DNA of 64,000 bases from Primula veris (Eukaryota > Streptophyta > Magnoliopsida > Ericales > Primulaceae): positions 23,748,560 to 23,812,559 of the forward strand of contig OY821742.1 in the NCBI GenBank assembly GCA_963682055.1. Reading direction: 5' to 3'. Below, piece after piece: positions 1 through 11,599 of the stretch (position 1 is the stretch's first letter; each line of letters opens with the position of its first letter). The notes beneath the pieces were generated by a model that saw only the letters and a list, made by a program, of their open reading frames with translations, was not told the DNA's origin and did no database searches. The translations under genes and the position numbers were made by a program.

Positions 1-500
1 AAATTATAAAAAATTATAAAAAATTATAAAAAATTATAAAAATCACAAAAATTCATAAAAAAATATAAAAAATCATAAAAAATCACAAAAAATCACAAAA
101 AATCACAAAAAATCACAAAAAATTATAAAAAAATTATAAAAAAATTAAAAAAGTGGTACATATAGTGAATATGAACTTATGGAGGTAGCTATGAGCAATA
201 TAAGTTCAAAAGTGGTACCTATTGAACATTATTTGTAAAAAGAATTTGCAGCAAATGTGAAAATGACTAGATTTTTTGTGATTTTAATATAATTTTTTTG
301 ATTTTTTTATAATTTTTGTGATTTTTTAATAATTTTTATAATTTTTTTATAATTTTTTTGATATTTTGTGATTTTTTGTGATTTTTTATGATTTTTTATA
401 TTTTTTTATGAATTTTTGTGATTTTTATAATTTTTTGTTATTTTTTATATTTTTTTGTGATTTTTATAATTTTTATAATTTTTTTGTGTTTTTTTTATTT
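1..500. repeat. AT-rich decamer array in inverted arrangement
   Basis: The first 150 bases are tandem variants of a ten-base unit (aaattataaa and aatcacaaaa). From about 262 to 500 the complementary units recur (tttttgtgat, tttttataat), so the two arrays face each other across a roughly 110-base spacer containing two ggtac motifs. The arrangement can fold back on itself. It has no coding capacity. It may be an AT-rich minisatellite or part of a foldback element whose left end lies outside the window. Confidence 0.7.
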
Positions 501-671
501 TGTTGTAATTTAAAACTATTTTTTTGAAAATGTAAGGACCAAAATGAAACAAACATAAAATTTGAATTTTCTAAAATTTACGAAATCAGTCCCAAAGTGT
601 ATATATACACATCTATACACAGATAGAGTATATATATATATATATAACGCTATTATTATAATAAAAGTATT

Positions 672-748
672 GGTGGCCAAGTGGTTAAAAACCTTCCACT
701 TTGTTAAACAGACTAGGGTTCGAGTCCCATGGGCTGTTGTTTTTTTTT
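672..748 (+). mobile_element. tRNA-derived SINE-like sequence
   Basis: A box-A-like tggccaagtgg (674-684) and a near-consensus box B ggttcgagtcc (717-727) have the spacing of an internal RNA polymerase III promoter. A T run at 738-748 follows and would end Pol III transcription. The text between the boxes does not fold into a normal tRNA, so this is not a tRNA gene. Plant SINEs carry this kind of head, and the short T-ended body resembles the Au-SINE type. No clear target duplication was seen. Confidence 0.6.
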
Positions 749-960
749 AAAAGTTAATTTAGTTGGTAAAAAGACCATTTTGCCCTCAATTTGGATGGAA
801 AATACTAAATTGAAAGTTTTCATTTAGTACAGTATACTAAATCAAAAAGTTGATAGTTGAGTATAGTAAATCAAAATGAGCTGAAAGTTGAATACGCTTA
901 ACATTAATTATCTCTTTGTGCATTTACCAAAAATCTTCAATATCCGCGAGCATATATCGT

Positions 961-1009
961 AGTCTCCGCGAGCAAAGTGTTGATAACGTGTTGTGTAACA
1001 TATTAGATC

Positions 1010-1050
<41 letters not shown>

Positions 1051-1242
1051 TATGTATAGATATAGAGAGAGATATGAGAGACAAAAGACGAAGTGTTTAT
1101 TCATTAATATGAGTGTACGAGAGATATATCAAGAGACCACTGAGTCTCTTTATATAATAGAGGATAGAGTTACATAAGCTAGGAAAGCCAAAAATAGGCC
1201 CAATAGAGTAAGGCTCAAGATGACCAGTAATATATTACAACA
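961..1242 (-). mobile_element. Copia LTR with primer-binding region, remnant
   Basis: Read on the minus strand, 1242 to 989 begins TGTTGTAATA and ends ACACAACA, giving a 254-bp LTR with TG...CA ends. A TATATAAAG box lies near 1150-1160. Just inside the LTR end, 961-988 reads CGTTATCAACACTTTG on the minus strand. The same kind of sequence follows the 5' LTR of the complete copia at 10871-10886, so this is a 5' LTR plus primer-binding region of an otherwise deleted element. The LTR belongs to the same family as the one at 13382-13604. A (TA)n tract at 1013-1046 interrupts it. Confidence 0.75.
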
Positions 1243-2897
1243 GTTTTTACTTTTTTTACTTTCTATACTTAAGTTTTATCCGTTCAAAATTGATCAAAAT
1301 AAAATATAATATAAACCAAGATAAAAAATAAAATAAGAAAACAAGCTATAAAAAGGGAAAAATTGTAGAAAGCAATATAAAAAAAAAACGAAAAATGAAG
1401 ATACCAAGATACAAATAGAAAAAAAAATGAAGAAACAGAAGGGTATAAAATACCTTCTTTTTATTAGAGCATATGAAAGAAAATATAACAACTATTGTGT
1501 CTTTTCTCTTAGAGCAACTGCATTTGAAGCCTCAAATCACCACATTTCCTTTTTTTCATAGATTTATCAAAAAAATTACTCATGCATCAGTTTCTCTTAA
1601 AGATCCTTAAATTTTAGGGCTTTAATAATGTTCTCTGTTTTAAAGAAATCTTGATTGTTCCCTTAGCTAATAAAATATTTAGTTAATATTAATATGACAC
1701 ATGGAACTTAAATTCCTATAAAAAGGAGACTAAATTTATAATATTAGATAATATTATATGGTTATGATAAGAAAATTGATAGAAAAGTTGACATTTCTCT
1801 TAAAATCCTAAAAAATATGCATTTCGCTTTATGTTTAAGAAATTTTTTAGAGTATATGATGTAATTGCTCTAACTATTTAATTGTGGATTCATGGTTTTT
1901 TGGAGTGCTATGGTGGTGGAGAGTTGGAACAAGTGGACAGGGGTTTGTTTGGATGCTGGTATATAAGGCCTTGTTGTTGTTTAGAGCATTTATGAAATTG
2001 TTTAGAGCATATATTATATGAAAGGGAACAACTATTTTTTGTAAGTAGGCCAACTAGTATATAGCTAAAATGCTATTCGGTCCAATAAATCGAACCCGAT
2101 GGAAAACGAGTATACAACGCAAGATTCAGTCATGCCATCAGATAAGGGTGCTATAATCATTTCCTCGATAAAGGATTGTTAAGCCTTATTTTTGTTAGAG
2201 GATATGAAAGGGGAAAATACGTTTAGTGTACTTGATTACTAGTGGTTAACAATTTGGTTACTGTGGTACAACTTTTAACATTAAGTACCGGTTTATAAAT
2301 TTTCCTCCGAATAATGACCTAAGAGCGTAAATCAACGAAATTGCGGTTATTATATCTCACATGTCGGGATCTATTTTTGACGGACGTTAATATAATTACA
2401 CTTACTATGTGATAGGTAAGAGAATGTCAGTGCAATTCAGTCATTTTGTTTAACATCAAGTCCTCATTTGTAACAGAACCTATAGGTCGGTACCTAAATT
2501 ATTAAAAGTCGTACTACATAACCTAAGTTGTTAACTGTTAGTAGAACACTACACTAAACGTATTTTTTACCAATATGAAAGTAAAGCATAAAATACCAAA
2601 TTGGTATCCAACCTATCAGTTTTTAATAATTTATGACCAAAACTATCTAATTTCTAAGTCGGTATCCAACGTTAATGTTTTATCATTAACCAATGAACTG
2701 TTACTCGTTGTCGCTCTATTTTCTAATTGGAAAAACACGGTTTAATGCTCTTTCTATCATCTTTTATTATTTGGTACCTAACTTACAATACCCATGACCA
2801 AATTAGTAATATTATTAGCAACTTTTACCGATTTGGTATCCAATCTATAATACTTAATTGGATTATTAGTGGTACTAAATTGTTAAGGTTGAGTATG
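1243..2897. other. AT-rich intergenic DNA, no gene seen
   Basis: No coding region is supported. From about 2240 to 2890 the sequence repeats short motifs such as ggtacc, accaaattgg and ttaacaatttgg in both orientations. This resembles decayed MITE or foldback DNA like that at 16375-16760, but no clean ends could be set. Confidence 0.5.
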
Positions 2898-3351
2898 CAG
2901 GGGCGGAACCATGATAATTTTTTTGGGGGGGCCGTGGTGTAAAAAATATATCGAATAGAAAAAATATGGTCTATTAATACAAAAATAATTTTTTTTTATG
3001 TTTAACATAACATAAAATAAATATGAAGTCAAAGACAAATAACATTAGACAATAAAATAATTATTTATGTGATTTTTTTTGGAAAAATACAATGGATATT
3101 TAGAAAATTTGGTAATTTCGAAATAAAAAACCCAAAATTTTAGAAAAAAGAAGCTAACATTATTTGAACTCCTAATCCTCTATTACCTTATGGTCAAATT
3201 TTACCATTACACCAGCAACTGTTTTGTTTAACTAGTGGAGACCATCAATGTATATATCTTAGAATTTTTTTAATTACATGTATTAAAAAAAAAAAAAAAT
3301 CGTCACCGGAATGGTCACGGCCACCTCAGCCACCCATTAGGTCCGCCCATG
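2898..3351. mobile_element. hAT-type non-autonomous element (454 bp)
   Basis: The ends form an imperfect terminal inverted repeat: caggggcggaacc on the left and ggtccgcccatg on the right. The flanks are tgagtatg (2890-2897) and tgagaatg (3352-3359), an 8-bp duplication with one mismatch, the length made by hAT transposases. The interior is AT-rich with G and A runs and has no transposase. Classification rests on end sequence and duplication length only. Confidence 0.65.
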
Positions 3352-3652
3352 TGAGAATGGGTACTAAATTATTAGTGGTACTTTCCTATTCAAATAGTTA
3401 TTAGTGGTTACCATTGAGTATCTTAATTGGTTGTTAAAGACAAAGCTTGGATATCTAATTGAAAAATAAAGTAGCATGGGTACTAAATTGTAAAATCTGG
3501 TAGTTTAGGTAGCAATTTAGCAATTTATTTTCGGGAAGAGCTATTTTTTTTTTAAGCAGATCAACCTTTTTTTCAGAACAATGGCTTAAAGACTAAATAA
3601 AGTGGAATATAAAATATAAAAGAGAGAGAGTATTTATTTATTAATTCATTAA

Positions 3653-3911
3653 TGTTGTGTGGCAACTATTAGCAAAGTATCGACATAGCAAGAAATGTAT
3701 GGAGAGAGAGTAAAGTCGTCTTATTCAAGTATGAATATTTGTCACAAAGGTAAGGCTCTCGCCCCTTTATATAGTCTAGGGGTGTAGTAAGTTACACGTA
3801 TCACCATAATGAGCGAAAAGCTAGAAAGTCAAAGAGTGTTAAACTTAAAGGTTATACATAATGTATGTAACCTATACATGAATATGGACAACCACATAAT
3901 GTATCACAACA
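3653..3911 (-). repeat. 3' LTR of the complete copia
   Basis: This is the partner of the LTR at 10887-11144. It directly follows the polypurine tract AAGGGGGAG (minus strand, 3912-3920). It starts TGTTGTGATAC and ends CACACAACA on the minus strand. The TATA motif (ctttatatag on the plus strand) is kept. Confidence 0.92.
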
Positions 3912-4099
3912 CTCCCCCTTGGGTGTCCAAACATGCTGCAAACTTCCTCATCTTCATAAACTCTGATGAGTTGTTGAGTCGCATTCGCTATTGTCAACAC
4001 ATAAAATCTCAAGCCCGGAAAACCCGATGTAGGACAAAAACCGGATCATAGGACAAAATGGTGTTGCCGAATGGAGTGGGCTGAAATACTATACAAGTG

Positions 4100-4640
4100 C
4101 GTTAATGAACTGACTAGAAAACATGTGCCTCATCAAAACCTTGCCAAGAAAACCCAGTGGGAATAAACTTGGTCGAAAGACAAAAGAGTACACAACTATC
4201 AGTAGTAGCGGGTAAATAACCATACACGGTGTGTCTCATTAAAACCTTGTTAGAGAAAACCCTTTGGGACAAAACTATAATCGAAGGACAAAAGAGTTCA
4301 CGATGGTTAGAAGTATACAACTAGATACTCCTCCTGATTTCGGCAATCATAAGTGAGAATGCGATTAGAAATGTGTCTCGCTAAAACCTTGTCAAGGTAA
4401 ACCCAGTGGGACAAAACCCTTGAACTAAGGACAAAAAAGAGTACACAAGCATTCATCAGGATGCTCCCCCTCACATGCACACAACCGGGTGCAGGAATAA
4501 TAACTAGTGAGAACTTGCACGCAATAGGGTGCTAAGCATATGTGAGGATGCACACAACAGGGTGATAAGCATACGTAAGGATGCTCCCCCTCACTTGCAC
4601 ATAACAGCGTGTATGGAAACATGTCGGTTAGGAAAGCTCG
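4100..4640 (-). repeat. Repeat-rich 3' untranslated region of the copia
   Basis: Downstream of RNase H on the minus strand, a 100-145-base unit recurs about three times. Each contains a core like CCACTGGGTTTTCCTTG followed by GGTTTTGATGAGGCAC. Comparable copies occur at 12700-13190 in the other copia. The cores lie between the coding region and the polypurine tract. Confidence 0.75.
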
Positions 4641-4768
4641 AAGAGCTTCCTAAGTCTGATCGCTGTAACATGTTTTTGGAACAAATATTTTGGCTGTGAC
4701 TTGGTGAACAAGTCTGCATGATTGTTCTCGGATCCAATATGCTTCACTTCAATCCTTTGAAGCGCTTG

Positions 4769-5200
4769 TTATTCATGTGTAAAGAACAACTTTGGCGAGA
4801 TATGCTTAGTGGCGTCACCTTTGATGTAACCATGTTTCGCTTGATCAATAACAGCGGTGTTGTCTTCATAAATGAAAATTGGTTTATCAGGATCGTAAGT
4901 TAGATCACATGTACTTCTAATATGGCCAATAACTGTTCGAAGCCATACACACTCTCTAGTCGTCTCACAGAGGGCGAGTAGCTCAGAGTGGTTCGTCGAA
5001 GTAGCCACCAAGGTCTATTTACGAGACCTCCATGATATCACCGTGTTCCCAATGGTAAAGACATAACTAGATTGGCAACGCCATTTGTGCGGGTCTGATA
5101 AGTAACATGCATCGGCGTAACTGACAAGGGTCGCGTTATTTCGAGTGCTAATAGGGGTAAGCCCACTCGATGACGCGTAGGGATAGAACAAACCCATATC
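4769..5200 (-). pseudogene. Copia RNase H, split
   Basis: Two ORFs (5015-5197 and 4769-5011) make up the RNase H that removes template RNA. Visible motifs are YADACYLSDPHKW, TIGNTVISWRSRK, STNHSELLALCETTRECVWL and FIYEDNTAVIDQAKHGYIKG. They are in the same phase but separated by a stop near 5012. The order and spacing match plant copia elements. Confidence 0.88.
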
Positions 5201-5215
5201 CGTAGTACCCTTAAT

Positions 5216-6095
5216 TTAGCGAAAAATGTCTTTGATGCCATTCCAGTGGCAGCGTGTTGGCACGGTGCTGTGTCGGGCAAAACAATTCACAGCAAATGAG
5301 ATGTCCGGTCTAGTACATTGGGCCAAGTACAATAAAGCGCTTATTGCACCAAGATAAGAGCACTCGGGACTCAATATCTCTTCATCGTCCTCCTTTGGAC
5401 AGAAAGGGTCCTTATAAATGTCGAGAGAGCGGACGACCATGGGAGTCGAGGACGGTTTTGCGTCATAATGACTAAAGCGTCTTAACATCTTCTCAGTGTA
5501 GTTTTGTTGATGGACTAAAATTTCATCTTTACGGTGCTCGATCTGCATGCCGAGACAATACCGTGTCTTTCCAAGATATTTCATCTCGAATTCCTTCTTT
5601 AGGAGTTCGGCAGTTTCGAACAACTCTTTCGAGATTCCTATAATATTCATATCATCTACATAGACTGTGATAATAGCATATCCTGAAGTGGATTTCTTTA
5701 TAAACACACATGGGCATAATTCATCATTAACATATCCCAGGACGATCAAGTATTCACTTAGACGGTTATACCACATCCTTCCGGATTGTTTCAATCCATA
5801 TAATGAACGTCTCAGTCTAATCGAGAACGTGTTCCATGGTCGAGAACTACTTGATTCAGGCAACTTAAGTCCTTCAGGGACTTTCATGTATATCTCTGTG
5901 TCCAGATCCCCATAGAGATAAGTTGTGACCACATCCATGAGCTGCATATTCAGTTTTTTCAAAAACTACTAAACTGATTAAGTAGCGGAACGTTATAACG
6001 TCCATTACGGGAGAGTACGTCTCCTCATAATCAATTCCAGGGCATTGAGAGAAGCCTTGCGTCACAATGCGAGCTTTGTATCTCATTATTCTCAT
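5216..6095 (-). pseudogene. Copia reverse transcriptase, frameshifted
   Basis: RT copies the element RNA into cDNA. The N-terminal piece lies at 5874-6095 (KARIVTQGFSQCPGIDYEET) and the main body at 5216-5962 in another frame. The catalytic box AIITVYVDDMNIIG carries the YVDD typical of copia. LYGLKQSGRMWYNRLSEYL and FEMKYLGKTRYCLGMQIEH are also clear. A frameshift near 5950 splits the fingers from the palm, and another break near 5215 separates RNase H. Confidence 0.9.
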
Positions 6096-6104
6096 TACGC
6101 TTCC

Positions 6105-6980
6105 TCACAAAAATCCATTTATAACCAACTGGTTTAACATTGGGTGGTGTTGGAACGACAGGTCCAAACACTCTTCATTTCGTGAAGGAATCCAATTCAG
6201 CATGAATTGCTTGTTCCATTGAGGCCAGCCCGTTCTTTGCTGACACTCAGTAACGGTACATGGTTTATCATTGTTCATAATGCCAGAGGCCACTGCGTAT
6301 ATGAACACATCATCGATGACAGTCTCCTTTTGCTTCAAAATATCGTCTAAACTAGTATATTCGATGGATATTTTGAGGTTATCAGGATGATTAGGAATTG
6401 GTGTTGTATCAAGAACACGCTTTTCTAATACATCGCCATGATCATTAATGATCTCATGTGGCAAAACGGATGTAACAGGATTTCTCCTCCTCCGAGGTAG
6501 AACATCCTTAGAACTGACCGGTCTTCCTCTTTTCTTGGGAAGAGCGGTGGACTGGACGGCCGACGTCAGCGTCTTTTTCTCGGAGGGTACAACCCAAACA
6601 ACATGTTCGACAAGAACATGGCGTGTCCTTTGCTTGGTGGGTACAACCCGAACAACATGTTGGATAGGAACATGGCGTCTCACAGGGACGTCTATCCTTG
6701 CAGGCACATTTGTAGCAGGTATATGTGCTCTCGTGACTTTCGCTAGGTAATTAAATGCGTCTGGCATTTGATTTGCAATATTTTGTAGACCTAGGATTCT
6801 CTGCACCTCCTTATAACTATGTGCATTAGGGGGATCGAGATAAGACATATTGGGTACATGCCACGTTAATTCACGTTGTTCCTCATCAACGTTAACGTGC
6901 ATTTCTCCCCCTAACAGAGGGGAGATAGTCTCATCAAAGTCATAAACCGCATGTCTAGCGGTAAAAAGATCACCTGTCAA
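6105..6980 (-). pseudogene. Copia integrase C-terminal and linker region
   Basis: A 291-codon open frame covers the variable stretch between integrase and RT. It is rich in proline, arginine and acidic residues and contains the basic run PKKRGRPVSSKD. It ends with WNKQFMLNWIPSRNEECLDL, close to the sequence that normally precedes copia RT. Its frame differs from the integrase and RT core ORFs. The copia debris at 35262-36180 is a decayed relative of this stretch and the adjoining integrase. Confidence 0.75.
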
Positions 6981-6999
6981 GGGCTCTAAATAGCGTATT

Positions 7000-7816
7000 A
7001 TGGACGGGGATTCATAACCGACATATATTCCTCGTTATTTCTGAGGTCCAAAATTTGAACGCTTTAGCGGCTCAATTGGAACATTGACTAAACACTGAAA
7101 CACGCGTAAATGTGTATGTCGGGCTAATATCTAGTTACCAACTGGTATGCAGATAGTGGTTGGGTGGCCATGGGCCTCAAACGGACCAATGCAGCAGCAT
7201 GCAAAATTGCATAGCCCCATGCAGAGAGTGGAAGTTTGGTGCGCATGACCAAAGTCCTTGCAATTATTTTCAACCGCATAATAAAAGCTTCTACAAGGCC
7301 GTTTTGGGTATGAACATAAGCAATTGGATGTTCAAGATCAATTCCCAACGATATGCAATAGTCATCAAAAGTTTTTCATGTAAACTCCGTGATATTATCA
7401 AATCTTATAGACTTTATTTGATAATCCGGATGATGAGCCCTCAACTTAATGATATGGGCTAGGAGTTTAGGAAACGCTGTATTTCTTGTGAACAACAAGG
7501 CTATGTGTGACCATTTTATCGATGCATCAACCAAAACCACGAAATATTTAAATGGTCCGTATGTTGGTTAGATAAGTCCACAAATATCTCCTTGAATTCT
7601 TTCAGGGAATTGGGAAACCAATTTTGTAGGTTTCACTTGAATTGGTTTTATATTTGTCTTTCCAATAGAGCATGATTGGCATAGGCTTTTCGGATTGATC
7701 ACAAAATTCTTTCCTCCAAGAGGATGCCCATGAGACGCGTTCATAGTTCGAAGCATCGTATTTTGACCCGGATGTCCCAGCCGGTCATGCCATGGCATAT
7801 AAATGCTCTCATCCAT
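7000..7816 (-). pseudogene. Copia integrase, interrupted
   Basis: Integrase inserts the cDNA into host DNA. The first part (7568-7816) holds the zinc-binding HHCC module: WHDRLGHPG, then SLCQSCSIGK. The catalytic core is spread over 7124-7560. An aspartate occurs in the piece reading DASIKWSHIALL, a second in IRFDNITEF, and the glutamate in HTQNGLVEAFIMRLK (ORF 7124-7348). A TGA follows the second aspartate motif at about 7379, and the core is further split by stops around 7570. The integrase cannot be made as one chain. Confidence 0.82.
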
Positions 7817-7822
7817 TAGCGT

Positions 7823-8281
7823 TCACTGAATGATCAAATTGCTTTCAATGTTTTGGATTGTGGTAACAAACAAAACACTTGAAAGACATCTCAACTTCTT
7901 CAAAATACATTTTTGGCTGTATTGAGTGAAGGTAATGTAAAGGTATTCAATACCATTTTCCCGAGCAGTTTCAACATGAAACTCATTTTCTTGAATATCC
8001 TTAAAACTCAACAAGGTGCGACTGAACCTTGGAGAATATAAGGCCTCAGATACTTTGACAGGAGTACCATTTGACAACGTGAAATGTGCTTTACCAAAGC
8101 CTTCAACAAGGGTTGACGGGCCCGAAATAGTTGTCACTGAGGTTACTTTAGGCGTAAAGTTGATAAAATAACATTTATCTTTTAAGATGGTGTGTGTAGT
8201 GCCACTATCAACCAGACAATTAACTGCCCTACAATTCATGCCTAAGGTAAATAATTTAAAATTTGTCGAGGAATTTCTCAA
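7823..8281 (-). pseudogene. Copia aspartic protease region
   Basis: The open frame spans 152 codons. It contains CLVDSGTTHTIL, with the DSG active-site triad of copia proteases, which cut the Gag-Pol polyprotein during particle maturation. The segment continues into sequence typical of the stretch between protease and integrase (LSFKDIQENEFHVET). The frame is closed on both sides by stops, so it is cut off from gag and integrase. Confidence 0.85.
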
Positions 8282-8576
8282 CGAAACAACTTTAAATTAT
8301 GCGAGAAATATTAAAAAAATTATCCATAAAACAAACCATAATCTAAAAGAGATAGCCAATATCCAAAGGAAAAAAATATAATCCAAATGGAATTGAAAAA
8401 CGACATAATCTAGGAGCAAAATAAGCTCAATTATTTAAAGATAAATGAAGAAATTTTTATTCTTCCATTTGAGCCACAAAGTCGGGGGTCTCAAGAATTT
8501 GATTTTCGCGAGTTTTGACCAGATTTGCTTCGACTTTTCTTCCCTTATGATAGTTCAGAACTTCTTGGGGACTTGC

Positions 8577-9451
8577 CTTGCATGTTCTTTGCATATGATC
8601 ATAACCACCACATTTATAGCACAGAGTTGACTCTCATCATTTTCTCTTGGTTTGGGACGACTGGCCTTTTTATTGTTGTTCCTACCACGGGATTGCTGAG
8701 AAGCCAAAGGTCTTCGGTTTGAACGCGTGTCCAAACCTCACTTGGCTTGGGGAACATTACATTCCCCATGATTCCTTGGCTGACGGGATGACTGGCCCTT
8801 GTCTCGGTTCCCATATCGTGGACGTGGTCCACGAACAGCATAAGTATCAAGCATTGGAATTGCCTTTGTCCCAGTAGGACGAGAGTTACTATTTCTCATT
8901 AAAATGAGACTATTTTTCTCATCTAATAACAGCTGGGTGATGAGGTCGGGAAACTTGGTAAATTTTGACTGACGGTATTGCTTTTGGAGCAAATTGTCAG
9001 AGGTAGGAAATGTGGTGTAAGTCTTTTCCAATAAATCATTGTCAATCAATGTTTCACCAAAGTATTGGAGAAGAGCACGAATCCTGGATTCTTTAGCGTT
9101 ATGCTCGGTAACGGTTTTGAAGTCTTGAAAACGTAGATTCAGCCAATCATGGCAGGCTTCAGGAAGCCATATGGTCTTTTGATGGTCAAAACGCTCTCTA
9201 AGAGAGTACCATAACATATTTGGTGAGGTGATTACTACAAATTTAGACTTCATTACGTCTGACAAGTGTCGGGAGAACAGAATCATCGCCTTAGCATTCA
9301 GTTCACGAGTAACTTCGACTTCACGTTCATCCTCAGCATAGATGACATCCAATAGGCCTTGGGCGTCTAGATGGTTTTGGATATCTTGAGTCCAATCCAA
9401 ATAGTTCTTGCCAGCGGCATCCAAGATCAAAAAATCAAGTTTGATCGGCAT
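8577..9451 (-). pseudogene. Copia gag (capsid and zinc knuckle), broken
   Basis: Gag packages the element RNA in cytoplasmic virus-like particles. Reading from ATG at 9451, the frame runs to 8738. It starts MPIKLDFLILDAAGKNYLDW, the usual opening of plant copia gag. The ORF extends upstream to 9553, but the motif sets the start at 9451. A CCHC zinc knuckle (C-x2-C-x4-H-x4-C) is encoded at about 8577-8618, beyond the end of the open frame, so the nucleocapsid part is cut off by a stop or frameshift near 8738. Protease lies directly downstream on the same strand. Confidence 0.85.
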
Positions 9452-10870
9452 TTTTGTACAACAGGAGAAAAATAATGGATTAGTCATCATATAAAATGAC
9501 AGGTTTATATGTGCATGGTTTGTATAAGCACAAACATTGTTTCGAAATGACACGTTCTAAAGACACAAGTTTTGCTTTTGTGAATAGGTTCTCATTGATC
9601 GAACGACATGTCGATACTGAGACACCAATTCGGCAAAAATACACCTATATAAACACACTCGGGGAACTTATTATTTACTCAACCCCTTTCGGTAGCTCTA
9701 CTTGAACACGACCAGGAAATACGGTGAGGGGGGTGGGCACGAATGCCTCTTAAAAACCGACCTCATTAGGACAGCGACTTCTGCCTTTATCTTTCCTAGA
9801 CATCGTATCCAAATACGTGAGCCTATTTGGGAAAGATTCATAATTATTCCAACTTAAATGTGAATACATATACCGGATTTCAAAAAATTTCAACTCCAAA
9901 GCTACATCTAAATGTTTAACCTTGAGGAAAATTTCTACTCAAAAGAGATACATTGTAAAACGTTCAAATTCGAGTCAATTTATACGCTCGCGTAACATAT
10001 AAAATAGCTTTCAACAAAATATAAAGGCATACCGTACTCATGTAAACTAGTTCTAACATGGAGTAGTAATATTAAAACACATGAGTTATTATTTAATCCA
10101 ACACTAAAGTGTGACTTTTGCCATTTTCTATGTGTAATTAATACATCGCATATGTTATATCAATTCATGGGTAATAAATGATGGCATGCTAAGAGGCTAA
10201 ATATAGTTAACATCACACAAGCAATTAATACTATCATGCAAGAGGTTTTTTTTCTATAAGATTTCTACAAATTTTAGAAGTTATAACAATTAAATCTTAG
10301 ATCATTTGCATGTAAATAAGTATTTTCGGACTAAATATTGGGTAAACTCGTACATATATACTATTCTGTGTATAAGGAGTAACTACAAGGACTATGAGTG
10401 TAAATAAAGGAAACTATATGAATTTTAAGGGTAATTACAGCTCTGGTCCTATAGTTTCAGGAGATTTACAGAGAGACCCTAAAGTTTCAGTTAGTTACAG
10501 ATTAGTCCTTCAATGTTCTAAAAGTGACAGTTTAGGTCCGACAGTTTATTTTGTCTAACTATACAAGTTATAACTCGTTTTATAAGTGACATACATGGAT
10601 TCCAATAGAAATTTTTCATCAAAAAAAAGCATCCATCATGTAATATAAATCTTAAACATGAGATTTTCGGTTTTATTCTAGATTAATCATGCAATTTCTA
10701 TGTTTTATTACAAGTAGAAATTGTGTACCTTAATTCGGAAATACGAAAGGATGATCGATATGTGATCTAGCAACCCAATAAACCCTCTTCCTAACTCGAC
10801 GAGGAAGAAATATATCTGTATACTCACTTCTAATGAAACTATCTAGCTATTTCTTTATTTCGTCTTTAAA
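9452..10870 (-). other. Long untranslated leader of the copia
   Basis: About 1.4 kb separates the primer-binding region from the gag start. No ORF of note lies here. Around 10430-10560 short repeats of the type tcctatagtttcagg and ccctaaagtttcag occur, possibly an old MITE-like insert. The length is large for a copia leader. Confidence 0.6.
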
Positions 10871-10886
10871 CAAAGTGCCGATAACG
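10871..10886 (-). other. Copia primer-binding region
   Basis: Directly after the 5' LTR the minus strand reads CGTTATCGGCACTTTG. This is not the usual tggtatcagagc complement of the initiator tRNA 3' end. It recurs almost unchanged next to the LTR remnant at 989-1242. Some copia lineages prime from an internal part of a tRNA, and this may be such a site. Confidence 0.6.
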
Positions 10887-11144
10887 TGTTGTGTGACCAC
10901 TTTTAGCAAAGTATCAACATAGCAAGAAATGTATGGAGAGAGAGTAAAGTCGTCTTATTGAAGTATGAATATGTGTCACAAAGGTAAGGCTCTCATCCCG
11001 TTATATAGTCTAGAGGTGGAGTAAGTTACATGTATCACCATAATGAGAGGAAAGCTAGAAAGCCAAGAGTCTTAAACTTAAAGGTTATACATAATGTATG
11101 TAACATATATATGAATATGGACAACCACATAATGTATCACAACA
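10887..11144 (-). repeat. 5' LTR of the complete copia
   Basis: This copy pairs with 3653-3911. A TATA-like motif lies in the middle (ttatatagtc on the plus strand). The end at 10887 abuts the primer-binding region, which fixes it as the 5' LTR of a minus-strand element. Confidence 0.92.
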
Positions 11145-11599
11145 ATTAACAAATTAATCGATGCAATAACTTTACAAACCCTCTTATAGGGGAGGCTCCT
11201 GCTAGTACCCAATGCATCCATTATTTTTATAAAATTTCTATAGTTCCGTAGAGATTATGTACGCATGATATGTACGACCTTATGAAATAATTTCAATTGT
11301 TCCCTTAAATTAAGTATTTCGACTGTTTTTTTTATTGATAATGATAGTCGACAAGATTCTGCCAAATAACAATTATTTTTGATAAATTCATATGATGTTG
11401 ATATAATCCGACCTTCCTGAATTTTCTTATGAAGAAAAATGTTCAAGTTAGTTATATGTTTATGCAGTTGCATCTAAGGCTATATATATATATATAATTT
11501 TATTTTATTTTGGCCAAAAGTTAAATTATATATATTGCCAAATAAATATTTTATGAGTACTTGATCGGCTTGTGATACGTAGAGAAACATTTTATTCCC
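11145..11599. other. Intergenic spacer, no gene seen
   Basis: This AT-rich sequence lies between the complete copia and the truncated plus-strand copia. A (TA)n run occurs at about 11483-11496. No supported ORF, RNA gene or clear element end was found. Confidence 0.5.

Larger units (their letters stand above)
3653..11144 (-). mobile_element. Complete Ty1/copia retrotransposon, decayed
   Basis: The element is 7.49 kb and lies on the minus strand. LTRs at 10887-11144 (5') and 3653-3911 (3') are about 258 bp with TGTTGTGATAC...ACACAACA ends. The 5-bp target duplication attaa flanks both sides (3648-3652, 11145-11149). On the minus strand the order is LTR, primer-binding region, long leader, gag, protease, integrase, reverse transcriptase, RNase H, a repeat-rich 3' region, polypurine tract, LTR. 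The integrase-before-RT order defines copia. Several frame changes and stops show it is dead. By eye the two LTRs differ at about 20 places, so the insertion is not recent. Confidence 0.93.

Noticed and set aside
672..748. A functional tRNA gene
   Set aside because: Box A and box B are present but no acceptor or anticodon stems form, and the T tail suits a SINE.
4100..4640. A CRISPR-like array
   Set aside because: The units are long, imperfect and without spacers of fixed length. They are the repeat-rich 3' region of a copia element in a plant genome.
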